DNA of 64,000 bases from Shimia ponticola (GTDB lineage Bacteria > Pseudomonadota > Alphaproteobacteria > Rhodobacterales > Rhodobacteraceae): the NCBI RefSeq assembly GCF_007995215.1, contig NZ_VCDK01000003.1:1325072-1389071 (forward strand), read 5' to 3'. The notes under the pieces were generated by a model that was not told the DNA's origin, made no database searches, and saw only the letters and a list, made by a program, of their open reading frames with translations. Position 1 is the first letter of the stretch. Each line of letters opens with the position of its first letter. The position numbers were made by a program, and so were the translations under genes. Shown in pieces: positions 44,995 to 52,478 of this stretch.

Positions 44995-45698
44995 ACCCAA
45001 TCCCCTAGCTTCTGCTGCCACAGCGTCAGCGCCGCCACCGCCGCCGTATCCGCACGCAGGATGCGGGGACCAAGGCTGACGGTGTGGCCAACCTCGGCAA
45101 GCTGAGCGCGTTCATCGTCTGAAAATCCGCCCTCCGGGCCAATAAAGATCGCCCATGGCCCGGGTTGCTCTGGCAACACTCCGGCCTCGGCCGTCTCGTC
45201 GCAGAACATGATCCGGCGCTCGCTTGCCCAGTCACGCATCAGCGCGTCGAACTTCACAGGCTCGGACACCTCTGGCTGGATCGTTCCGCCGCATTGCTCA
45301 ATCGCGGCCAAGGCATGGGCCTGCAACCGGTCCACACGCACCCGGTCCGAGTTAGTAAAGCGGGTGATCATCGGTACAATCCGCGCCGCGCCCAACTCCG
45401 TCGCCTTCTCGACGATGAACTCGGTCCGATCCTTCTTGATCGGTGCAAAGCACAACCAGACGTCCGCTGGCATGCGATCCTCCGCTACGAGCCCCTCACA
45501 GACCACCACGCCGCCGCGTTTTCCCGCCTGCGCCACGGTCGCTGCCCACTCGCCGTCCCGCCCGTTGAACAGGCGCAAACCGTCGCCTTCGCCCATCCGC
45601 ATGACGTTGAACAACCGGTTCGCATGGTCGCGGTCCAGCGGAACCGTTTGCCCCGCGCCCAAAGGGTGATCTACATAGAGCCGCACAACATGTTTCAT
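44991..45698 (-). CDS. rsmE: 16S rRNA (uracil1498-N3)-methyltransferase
   Basis: 235 aa of the SPOUT (trefoil knot) class. The C-terminal knot has FIGPEGGFSDDE (about residues 188-199) and LGPRILRADTAAVAALTL (about 209-226), the SAM-binding signature of RsmE. It methylates N3 of U1498 in 16S rRNA. The ATG at 45698 is chosen over a longer frame; MKHVVRLYVDHPL is family-like. First gene of the rsmE-unknown-gshA set and divergent from ubiA, separated by a dispersed repeat. Confidence 0.94.
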   Translation of the reverse strand: MKHVVRLYVDHPLGAGQTVPLDRDHANRLFNVMRMGEGDGLRLFNGRDGEWAATVAQAGKRGGVVVCEGLVAEDRMPADVWLCFAPIKKDRTEFIVEKATELGAARIVPMITRFTNSDRVRVDRLQAHALAAIEQCGGTIQPEVSEPVKFDALMRDWASERRIMFCDETAEAGVLPEQPGPWAIFIGPEGGFSDDERAQLAEVGHTVSLGPRILRADTAAVAALTLWQQKLGDWV

Positions 45699-45759
45699 GC
45701 GCCGTTTATGGCCCATCTTCGGCCCCGGGGTGCAAGGGGCAATTCAGCAAACCGACCCG

Positions 45760-45794
45760 CCAATCTTCTTGCTTCAAATACTTCCGCCGGAGGC
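45760..45794. repeat. dispersed Rhodobacterales intergenic repeat, copy B
   Basis: Same element as at 13689-13724: CCAATCTTCTTGC, an A/T-rich centre, then CTTCCGCCGGAGGC. Its GGAGG (45789-45793) lies ten bases before the ubiA start and serves as a likely Shine-Dalgarno site. The hairpin that makes copy A a terminator is not formed here. Confidence 0.65.
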
Positions 45795-45803
45795 AAACCC
45801 AAC

Positions 45804-46754
45804 ATGAGCCAAGCACCCGAAGGTCAGGTCGCTGACGCAGTCAAAGGCAACTGGGTCGATTCCTACGCCCCGGCATGGACCCGCCCCTACCTTCGCCTGT
45901 CGCGCGCGGATCGGCCCATCGGCACATGGCTTTTGTTCATTCCCTGCATCTGGGGCACGCTTCTGGCCGCCTTGGCCGACGGAAATGCACGGCTTTGGGA
46001 CCTGTGGATCATTGCGGGTTGCGGCATCGGTGCCTTCCTCATGCGGGGCGCAGGCTGCACATGGAACGACATCACCGACCGCGATTTTGATGCTAAGGTT
46101 GCGCGCACAAAATCCCGGCCAATCCCGTCGGGACAAGTCACGGTGCGCGGCGCGGTCATGTGGATGGTGCTGCAAGCGCTGATCGCCTTTGGAATCCTTC
46201 TGTCCTACTCTGTCCAGACGATTGCCGTCGGTATGACGTCTTTGATTTTCGTGGCGATCTACCCCTTTGCCAAACGCTTCACATGGTGGCCGCAAGTCTT
46301 TCTCGGGCTGGCGTTCAATTGGGGAGCGTTGCTGGCATGGACCGCGCATAGCGGCTCGCTCGGATGGCCAGCGGTGGGGCTTTACCTCGCCGGGATCGCA
46401 TGGACCCTGTTCTACGACACGATCTACGCCCATCAGGATACCGAGGATGACGCGCTGATTGGCGTGAAATCCACCGCACGTCTCTTTGGCGATCAGACGC
46501 CCGCATGGCTGCGCCGCTTCCTCGTGATCACGGTGACCATGATGACGGTCAGCGTCATTGCTGCCGGACTGAACGCCAGCCCTCTTGCGCTCGCCTTTGC
46601 CCTTATCGGACCGTGGGCCATGGGCTGGCACCTCATGTGGCAGTTGGGGCGCTTCAACCCCGACGACAAAGCCAGCCTCACACCGCTTTTTCAGTCCAAC
46701 CGCGACGCGGGCCTGATCCCTGTGCTCTTTTTCGCCGCTGCCCTTGCGGTGTGA
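45804..46754 (+). CDS. ubiA: 4-hydroxybenzoate polyprenyltransferase
   Basis: 316 aa, eight to nine membrane helices. It attaches the polyprenyl chain to 4-hydroxybenzoate in ubiquinone synthesis. The first Asp-rich motif is NDITDRDFDAKVARTKSRP (about residues 88-106) and the second YAHQDTEDD (about 210-218), which bind Mg and the diphosphate. I start at the ATG at 45804, supported by GGAGG at 45789-45793; an open frame that continues upstream across the divergent rsmE gene is not family-like. Polyprenyl diphosphate synthase (17518) supplies its substrate. Confidence 0.95.
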   Translation: MSQAPEGQVADAVKGNWVDSYAPAWTRPYLRLSRADRPIGTWLLFIPCIWGTLLAALADGNARLWDLWIIAGCGIGAFLMRGAGCTWNDITDRDFDAKVARTKSRPIPSGQVTVRGAVMWMVLQALIAFGILLSYSVQTIAVGMTSLIFVAIYPFAKRFTWWPQVFLGLAFNWGALLAWTAHSGSLGWPAVGLYLAGIAWTLFYDTIYAHQDTEDDALIGVKSTARLFGDQTPAWLRRFLVITVTMMTVSVIAAGLNASPLALAFALIGPWAMGWHLMWQLGRFNPDDKASLTPLFQSNRDAGLIPVLFFAAALAV

Positions 46755-46809
46755 TTGATCCCGCCCGCGCGACGGCATAGACCCGTAAAGCGGGAGAGAA
46801 GCACCAAGA

Positions 46810-48684
46810 ATGCGACTATCAAACATTGCACCTTTTGCACTGGCCTTTGCCTTGGCTGGCGGCGCGGCATACGTCGCGGCGATGGGATCGGTGAAGTTGC
46901 TTGAAAGAAACTCGATCGCCGATGTGGCGTTCGAGCTGGAACTGGCAGGACATGACTGGGCCAGCGTTCAGGCTGACGGGCTGCAGGTCATCCTGTCAGG
47001 CGAAGCCCCGACCGAGGCCACCCGTTTCAACGCGCTGTCGGTCTCGGGCACCGTCGTCGATGCCGCGCGACTGATCGACAACATGAACGTAACCGAAGCC
47101 CAAGAGATCGTCGCACCGCGTTTCTCGATCGAAATCCTGCGCAATGACGCTGGTGTGTCCCTGATCGGCCTGATCCCGCAAGACACCGACCGCGACCTCG
47201 TCTTGTCGCGCATTGAGCGCGTCGTGGGCGATGCGCCGGTCACCGACCTTCTGGAGACCTCGGACTTTCCTGAACCTGACGGCTGGGCCGAGGCCGTGGA
47301 TTACGCGCTCGACAGTCTGCGCGACCTGCCAAGATCCAAGATCTCGGTCGAAGCAGGCAGCCTCGACATCACGGCCATCACCGACAGCCAAAGCGAAAAG
47401 GCGCGGCTCGAAGGGCAACTGACCCGCAATGCCCCGCCAGAAGTCCTGACAGCGATCCATATCTCCGCGCCCCGTCCGGTGATCTCGCCCTTTACGCTGC
47501 GATTTTTGTCAAACGGATCAACAGCACGCTTTGATGCCTGCTCTGCCGATACCGAAACCTCGCAACGCGCAATTCTGGCCGCAGCTGTACAGGCAGGCAT
47601 GAATGACAAAGGCGAATGCCGTCTCGGCTTGGGCGTGCCCACGACACAGTGGGGCGAAGCTGGCGTCGTCGCGATCCGCGCAGTTGGCGAACTCGGCAGC
47701 GGCAGCGTCACAATCGCGGATACCGAAGTTACGCTGATCGCAACAGAAGGTACCGACGCGGACCTATTCAACCGCGTCAGTGCCCGCCTCGAACGCGACC
47801 TTCCAGACCTCTTCAGCCTCACCGCCGTTTTGCCAACACCGGTAGATGACAGCGAAGAAGGCCCCGCCGAATTCATTGCCACCCGCAGCCCCGAAGGCGA
47901 CGTGCAGGTGCGCGGCCACATGGGCGACACCTTGTCCACGAACGCAGTCGAAAACTATGCCAAGGCCCGCTTTGGCGCCGACACGGTCTATGTCGTGCCC
48001 GAAGATCACAGCGCCCTGCCACAACGGTGGTCGCTGCGGGTGCTGGCCGGGCTCGCCGCGCTGGCCGAATTGAACAACGGCGCCGTGACCGTCACCGAAG
48101 ACCGCGTGAGCGTGCGCGGCAACTCCGGCAATCCCAATATCAGCGCCGCCGTGGCGCAGGTGCTGGCCGATGAACTAGGCGAGGGGCAGGATTTCTCGAT
48201 CAACGTGTCCTACAGCGAAGCGCTCGACCCCAACGCCAATATCCCGACCGTGGCGGAATGCATCGAACAGGTCGTCAGCATCGGCACGGCGCAGAAGATC
48301 ACGTTTGAACCCGGCTCCTCGACGCTCGACAGCGCCAGCCAGCAAACCGTGCGCCAGATTGCCGACGTGCTGCGAACCTGCCCAGAATTCGAAATGGAGG
48401 TCGCCGGCCACACCGATAGTCAGGGTCGCGAGGAAATGAACCTATCGCTCAGCCAGACCCGCGCCGAAGCGGTCCTCACGGCGCTCCGCGACGAACGCAT
48501 CGCGTGGCCCGGTTTGCGCGCACAGGGCTATGGAGAAACAACGCCCATCGCCGATAACGGCACCGAAGAAGGCCGCGAAGCGAACCGCCGTATTGAGTTT
48601 ACTCTGATTGAAACCGACACTGACGCCACCGACGCAGACCCGGCAGCAGCAGACAGCACCGAAGAAGAGACTGAAAGTGAATAG
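46810..48684 (+). CDS. OmpA-domain protein with BON-like domains
   Basis: 624 aa. A signal-anchor or signal peptide (about residues 1-25) is followed by a long region with BON-like beta-alpha repeats (about 30-110, 365-445), then an OmpA-C peptidoglycan-binding domain (about 500-600) containing ITFEPGSSTLDSASQ, GHTDSQGREEMN and NRRIEFTL. The C-terminal 25 residues are Asp/Glu/Thr-rich and disordered. It would link the envelope to peptidoglycan. The following membrane coiled-coil gene overlaps it by eight bases. Confidence 0.85.
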   Translation: MRLSNIAPFALAFALAGGAAYVAAMGSVKLLERNSIADVAFELELAGHDWASVQADGLQVILSGEAPTEATRFNALSVSGTVVDAARLIDNMNVTEAQEIVAPRFSIEILRNDAGVSLIGLIPQDTDRDLVLSRIERVVGDAPVTDLLETSDFPEPDGWAEAVDYALDSLRDLPRSKISVEAGSLDITAITDSQSEKARLEGQLTRNAPPEVLTAIHISAPRPVISPFTLRFLSNGSTARFDACSADTETSQRAILAAAVQAGMNDKGECRLGLGVPTTQWGEAGVVAIRAVGELGSGSVTIADTEVTLIATEGTDADLFNRVSARLERDLPDLFSLTAVLPTPVDDSEEGPAEFIATRSPEGDVQVRGHMGDTLSTNAVENYAKARFGADTVYVVPEDHSALPQRWSLRVLAGLAALAELNNGAVTVTEDRVSVRGNSGNPNISAAVAQVLADELGEGQDFSINVSYSEALDPNANIPTVAECIEQVVSIGTAQKITFEPGSSTLDSASQQTVRQIADVLRTCPEFEMEVAGHTDSQGREEMNLSLSQTRAEAVLTALRDERIAWPGLRAQGYGETTPIADNGTEEGREANRRIEFTLIETDTDATDADPAAADSTEEETESE

Positions 48685-49006
48685 AAGCGAACTCATCCTC
48701 GCCACGGCGATCATCCTCTTCGTCGCCTTTGCCCTTGGCTGGTTCGCAAGCTGGCTGGTCAATCGCTTTACTCGCGTCAGCAAATCGGACGTTGGCGAAC
48801 TCGACCGGATGGCCCAGCAATTGCACGAGGCCGAGGAAACCCGCGATCAGGCCATCACCTACCTGCAGCAGCGCGAGGCCGAGATCACAAATCAGCTAAC
48901 CCAGACCGAAGCCGAACTACGCGCCGCGATGGACGGGCTGCGCGACGCACGGCGCGAGGCCGAAGAACTGCGCGCCTTTATTGACCGCAACAACATGGCG
49001 GGCTGA
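48677..49006 (+). CDS. membrane-anchored coiled-coil protein
   Basis: 109 aa. A single N-terminal membrane helix (about residues 5-27) is followed by a coiled coil from about 38 to 100, rich in Glu/Arg/Gln/Ala (LHEAEETRDQAITYL). It looks like an anchor with a cytoplasmic or periplasmic rod. Unknown function. It starts with GTG at 48677, overlapping the end of the OmpA-domain gene by eight bases, and its stop shares a base with the following acetyltransferase start. The three form a tight operon. Confidence 0.7.
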   Translation: MNRSELILATAIILFVAFALGWFASWLVNRFTRVSKSDVGELDRMAQQLHEAEETRDQAITYLQQREAEITNQLTQTEAELRAAMDGLRDARREAEELRAFIDRNNMAG

Positions 49007-49929
49007 TGGCCGCAGAGATCGGCTCTGTCCACTATCGCCGTGCCACATCGGATGACCTTGAAGCCATCGTTGATCTGCATGTCGATGTCTGGCGTGCCAC
49101 CTACCGTGACCTTGCCCCGGCAGACGCCTTTGACGCCCTAGGCCCGAGCAAACGCCGGGCCGGATGGGCCGCAACGCTGGCCTCGACCGCCCAATTCACC
49201 TTTGTTGCGTGCCACGCAGATGTCCTTTTGGGCATGATGTTTGTCGGCCCCGCCACACAGCCCGCCTATGGCGACGCGGGAGAAATCAAGCACCTTTACG
49301 TCGCGCGTTCCGCTGCCCGGAAGGGGATCGGGCGTGCGTTGCTGGCGATGGGCCTGAACCACCTGCGCACAGAGGGGTACAGCCGCGCAGGTCTTGCTGT
49401 TGTGCAGGGCAACACGCAGGCCGAAGCATTTTACGCCGCCCAAGGCGGAGAGCCATCTGGCAGCTTCACCGATGAAGGGCCGCTCTGGCGATCCCTGAAC
49501 ACGATCTACACGTGGACACTTGATCCGGCCCTAACGGTGGTCGAGGACGATACCGAGGCCTACGCCGAATACGCCGCCAACTTCGCCGATTACAATGCCA
49601 AGGCCGCAGGGCTGACGACCGACACGTTCAGCATCGTCAAACGCGACGAGACGGGCAAAATCATCGCCGGAGGCCGCGGTCACGTCTACCTCGGCGCGCT
49701 TGAGGTGCGCGGCCTGTGGGTCGACCCCGCCCTGCGCGGCACAGGCCTCGGCTCATCCCTGCTCACCGCCATCGAATGCGAAGCCCGCACCCGCGGCGCC
49801 ACCAAGGCCATGCTCTACACCTACTCATGGCAGGCCGAAGCTTTCTACACCCGCCACGGCTACCGCGCATTCGGAAGGTTCGAGTTTCCCGCAGGCCACG
49901 CCCGGATTGATATGGAGAAGGGGTTGTAG
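49006..49929 (+). CDS. tandem GNAT acetyltransferase
   Basis: 307 aa with two GNAT folds. Domain 1 (about residues 5-165) has the acetyl-CoA loop SAARKGIGRALL (about 101-112); domain 2 (about 170-305) has DPALRGTGLGSSLL (about 238-251) and ends with a YTRHGYRAFG segment. Both P-loops look intact. The acceptor is unknown. It follows the coiled-coil gene with one shared base. Downstream is the accessory island. Confidence 0.8.
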   Translation: MAAEIGSVHYRRATSDDLEAIVDLHVDVWRATYRDLAPADAFDALGPSKRRAGWAATLASTAQFTFVACHADVLLGMMFVGPATQPAYGDAGEIKHLYVARSAARKGIGRALLAMGLNHLRTEGYSRAGLAVVQGNTQAEAFYAAQGGEPSGSFTDEGPLWRSLNTIYTWTLDPALTVVEDDTEAYAEYAANFADYNAKAAGLTTDTFSIVKRDETGKIIAGGRGHVYLGALEVRGLWVDPALRGTGLGSSLLTAIECEARTRGATKAMLYTYSWQAEAFYTRHGYRAFGRFEFPAGHARIDMEKGL

Positions 49930-50094
49930 GGGAGGGGTTGGGGGTTGCGGCAAAGGGCTGGTTGGAGCGCATTCTGCCGATGCTGCCTCGCGCGCAAAGG
50001 TCAGCGATGCGCAGGAAACGGACTTTCCAAAGTTATGTTCGTCGGTCACCTATTGAGACTTGACCTATCCACGGAAATCGGCCTCGCGCGACAC
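49930..50094. other. gap before the methyltransferase/HNH island
   Basis: 165 bases between the acetyltransferase stop and the HNH gene stop. No gene seen. It is a possible left edge of the accessory segment; no integrase, tRNA or direct-repeat attachment site was found. Confidence 0.4.
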
Positions 50095-51411
50095 TCACGA
50101 AAGATGTCCGAAGTATTGCGCGTGCCATTCCAAGAATTCCACCGCGAAGTCGTGATCAGACAAGAGCTCGAGCCTCCTTCCGTCAAAGCCCGTGTCATCC
50201 GTGGCACTTCGGACGATTGGATTACCTTTGTTCGGATTAATCCACACCCCACCTCGGTCGAATGCTTTGTGATGGTTTGGGCAGAACGGTAGAATGTTTT
50301 GGAGATGGTCAGGTCCTTTGAAGGGGTCGCCTACCGGCTTCACGTGGCCCGCCTCAGAATACGTCGTCCCAGTCGGGTCGATTACAAGCGCGACCCCGCA
50401 GATCGCACAGCGGTTTTCATACAGAGCTTTTACCCATTCGGCGTGCTGCCGATTCCTGACTTGGCGCTGAGCCCGAGCATAGGCCCGCTGCACAACGGTC
50501 AGGGTTAGATCGGTCGGTTTCTTGGGCTTGGCATTTTCTCTACGCATCTTAGGGCTTGGAGGACTGCCGGAACGGGGGGCTGTGTTCAACGGGGTTTTCG
50601 CAGTCCCGCCGGTAGCTTCCATGTTGGTAAAGCGAGCTGGTCCGCCCAAGTCTAGGTATTCCTCGATCACGGAAAAAGCTGCGTATGGGGCAAGCGCCGG
50701 ATCGGCTGCGGTTAGTGCCCAAAAGTCTTCGGTCTCGACAAACGACAGAATGTCCTGCGCTGACATTTTGAGGCTGATTTCCCGGTCGAAAATGCAGCGG
50801 TCCAAGAACAGGAAGAGTGCGCTTGACCACCAGTCTTCTCTCTCCGAATTGGTCAGCCCAAGAAGGCTGGATTGCTGGTACAGGAAGTGCAGGTTTGTGG
50901 CGAACTTTCTCGGCGACGCAGCACCGTAATCCATTGCCCCGGAAGCGAAGAACTCTTCGATCTTGTCAGACGTGATTTTGCTCGTGTCCCAGCTAAAGCC
51001 ATTCCATACTTCCTCAATTACGAAACGCCGCGCCCAAGGAGCCGGATGTGACTGATAGGGGCGTGCCCGATCCCAAGCCCCAACGCGACTGAAATTCAGC
51101 GCGCACATTGCCAATCGGTCAAAGGACTGGTCATGGTCACGGGCCAATGCCTCCAGTACCAACTGGTCAGGAACGACGTAGCTATCCCCGCGCTCTACCA
51201 GATTGTAGAAGAAGAAATTCAGTGGAACGAGCGGGTCACCGTCCGCCTTTTGGGCGATTATTTTCCGCGCCGTATCTCTCAGCACAGGTTTCATACCATG
51301 TGAAAATACGGCGTTGGTTACCCGGTGCAACAACCCCAAGCCAGGAGCATCCCCCCAGCCGAAGTTTTTGGAGAAAGACCCCGGACGGCTTTCTAACGAT
51401 TTCCAATCCAA
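50095..51411 (-). CDS. HNH endonuclease with a large uncharacterised N-terminal region
   Basis: 438 aa. The C-terminal quarter (about residues 335-390) is an HNH nuclease: CAICG (C335, C338), EAGHVKP (H356), QNILPFCPNHHKAFD (N372, C377, H380-H381). The first 260 residues are alpha-helical with no domain I recognise; a Pro/Ser/Lys-rich linker (about 265-300) joins the parts. The only start is TTG at 51411, directly preceded by an in-frame TAG; an AGAGG lies 11 bases upstream, so translation should be weak. It follows an MT-A70 methyltransferase after 22 bases, as in a restriction-modification pair. G+C is lower by eye than in flanking genes. Confidence 0.85.
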   Translation of the reverse strand: MDWKSLESRPGSFSKNFGWGDAPGLGLLHRVTNAVFSHGMKPVLRDTARKIIAQKADGDPLVPLNFFFYNLVERGDSYVVPDQLVLEALARDHDQSFDRLAMCALNFSRVGAWDRARPYQSHPAPWARRFVIEEVWNGFSWDTSKITSDKIEEFFASGAMDYGAASPRKFATNLHFLYQQSSLLGLTNSEREDWWSSALFLFLDRCIFDREISLKMSAQDILSFVETEDFWALTAADPALAPYAAFSVIEEYLDLGGPARFTNMEATGGTAKTPLNTAPRSGSPPSPKMRRENAKPKKPTDLTLTVVQRAYARAQRQVRNRQHAEWVKALYENRCAICGVALVIDPTGTTYSEAGHVKPVGDPFKGPDHLQNILPFCPNHHKAFDRGGVWINPNKGNPIVRSATDDTGFDGRRLELLSDHDFAVEFLEWHAQYFGHLS

Positions 51412-51433
51412 CTACTACGGTGCCTCTTATATC

Positions 51434-52093
51434 CTATTCGGCAGCACTTACGGTAGAGTTGTAAGCATAGGTTTTCCAGCTTGGCTTGTAATCGGCATCT
51501 GCCTGGTTGCCCCAAACCGTCCAGCCTTCCCGAACGCCACGACCGAACAACTCAAGGAACGGCCCCCATGAGCACTCTTCGATAATTTTATACTGCTCGT
51601 CCGGCTTGCGACTGTGTTCCCGTTTCCGGGTTTTTAGAAGGTCGCTGTCAGGCTCTTCTGCTTCGATGAAATTTACTTTAGACCTGCCCGGCGCGAGTGT
51701 ACGCACATTCTTGCCGCGCGTCCCGAACAACAAGATTTCAGTCACGTTTCGGAAGTAAAAGCCAACGCCGCGACCGTCTGGACCGCCATCTTTTCGGACC
51801 TTTTCCCAAACGATGTTCGACTTGTATTCGAAGCCCCACGCTTTCAGCACCTGCAAGCCTTCGGGAAGAAGAGCGTTCGGAACCCAAAGGTAGCAGTGTG
51901 CGCGGTCTTCTAGATGATCGGAAACCGGAAGGGCGCAAATGTCGTCGAGCGTCATCGTAGGGTACCGAGCAAGCCGCTTGTGCTCAGGTGCAATTTTGCC
52001 GGTGCGGTTTTGAAAGCGCCACGGTGGGTCAGCCATCACCGTCGCAAACTTGTCGTGGCCTAAAAATCGGCTGAGGTCATCCGCTGCGGTCAT
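51434..52093 (-). CDS. MT-A70 family adenine-N6 methyltransferase
   Basis: 219 aa. The catalytic motif DPPW is at residues 22-25 (VMADPPWRF), and HSRKPDEQYKIIE (about 160-172) with LELFGRGVREGW (about 180-191) gives the SAM-side motifs of the MT-A70 family. Members methylate adenine in RNA or DNA; bacterial and phage members that sit next to nucleases modify DNA adenine. The next gene on the same strand is the HNH nuclease, so protection of host DNA is the likely job. The start ATG at 52093 has GGGAAAGAAC upstream. Confidence 0.88.
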   Translation of the reverse strand: MTAADDLSRFLGHDKFATVMADPPWRFQNRTGKIAPEHKRLARYPTMTLDDICALPVSDHLEDRAHCYLWVPNALLPEGLQVLKAWGFEYKSNIVWEKVRKDGGPDGRGVGFYFRNVTEILLFGTRGKNVRTLAPGRSKVNFIEAEEPDSDLLKTRKREHSRKPDEQYKIIEECSWGPFLELFGRGVREGWTVWGNQADADYKPSWKTYAYNSTVSAAE

Positions 52094-52478
52094 TGTTCTT
52101 TCCCTTGTGCTCTAGCCGAGTCCTACCTCAGCATCTTGTATGCAGCAAATAATTAAGTAATGATGAGGAACTGCGTTGCAAACGGCAGCTATAACTAATC
52201 GCTGTCCGGACCAATTGGTGGTCCGCTTTGATCTGACTTCGGTCATTGTCATTTGCTGTGCACAAGACAGCTTGGTCCGCAAAGCAGCCCCCCACCACAC
52301 CCCACTCCGTTGCAGATTCTGCATCCGCGATATGCATGGAATTGCTTCGCTTTTGCATGGATCGTGCATCACTCTGCTAGGCCAAATGCCCACCTTCCCC
52401 ATGGGAACAGATGGCCTGGCCGCATAAAACAAGGGGTATGCACAGGCCAGCCAGTCAAAGGTATCAGTCCGTCTTGCC
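52094..52478. other. noncoding stretch upstream of the methyltransferase gene
   Basis: 385 bases between the divergent-side methyltransferase start and the stop of the DmdA-like gene. Short open frames on both strands do not look like protein. It contains the palindrome ACCAATTGGT (52210-52219) within GGACCAATTGGTGGTCC, repeats of TGCATGGA near 52333 and 52356, and an A+T-rich patch at about 52140-52180 that could be the promoter. No controller (C) protein gene was seen. Confidence 0.45.

Noticed and set aside
45165..45803. Upstream extension of the ubiA frame
   Set aside because: It lies opposite rsmE and is not similar to UbiA; the start at 45804 has a good ribosome-binding site.
50095..52478. 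Prophage or integrative element around the methyltransferase/HNH genes
   Set aside because: No integrase, capsid or replication gene and no attachment-site repeat seen; only the two genes are atypical.
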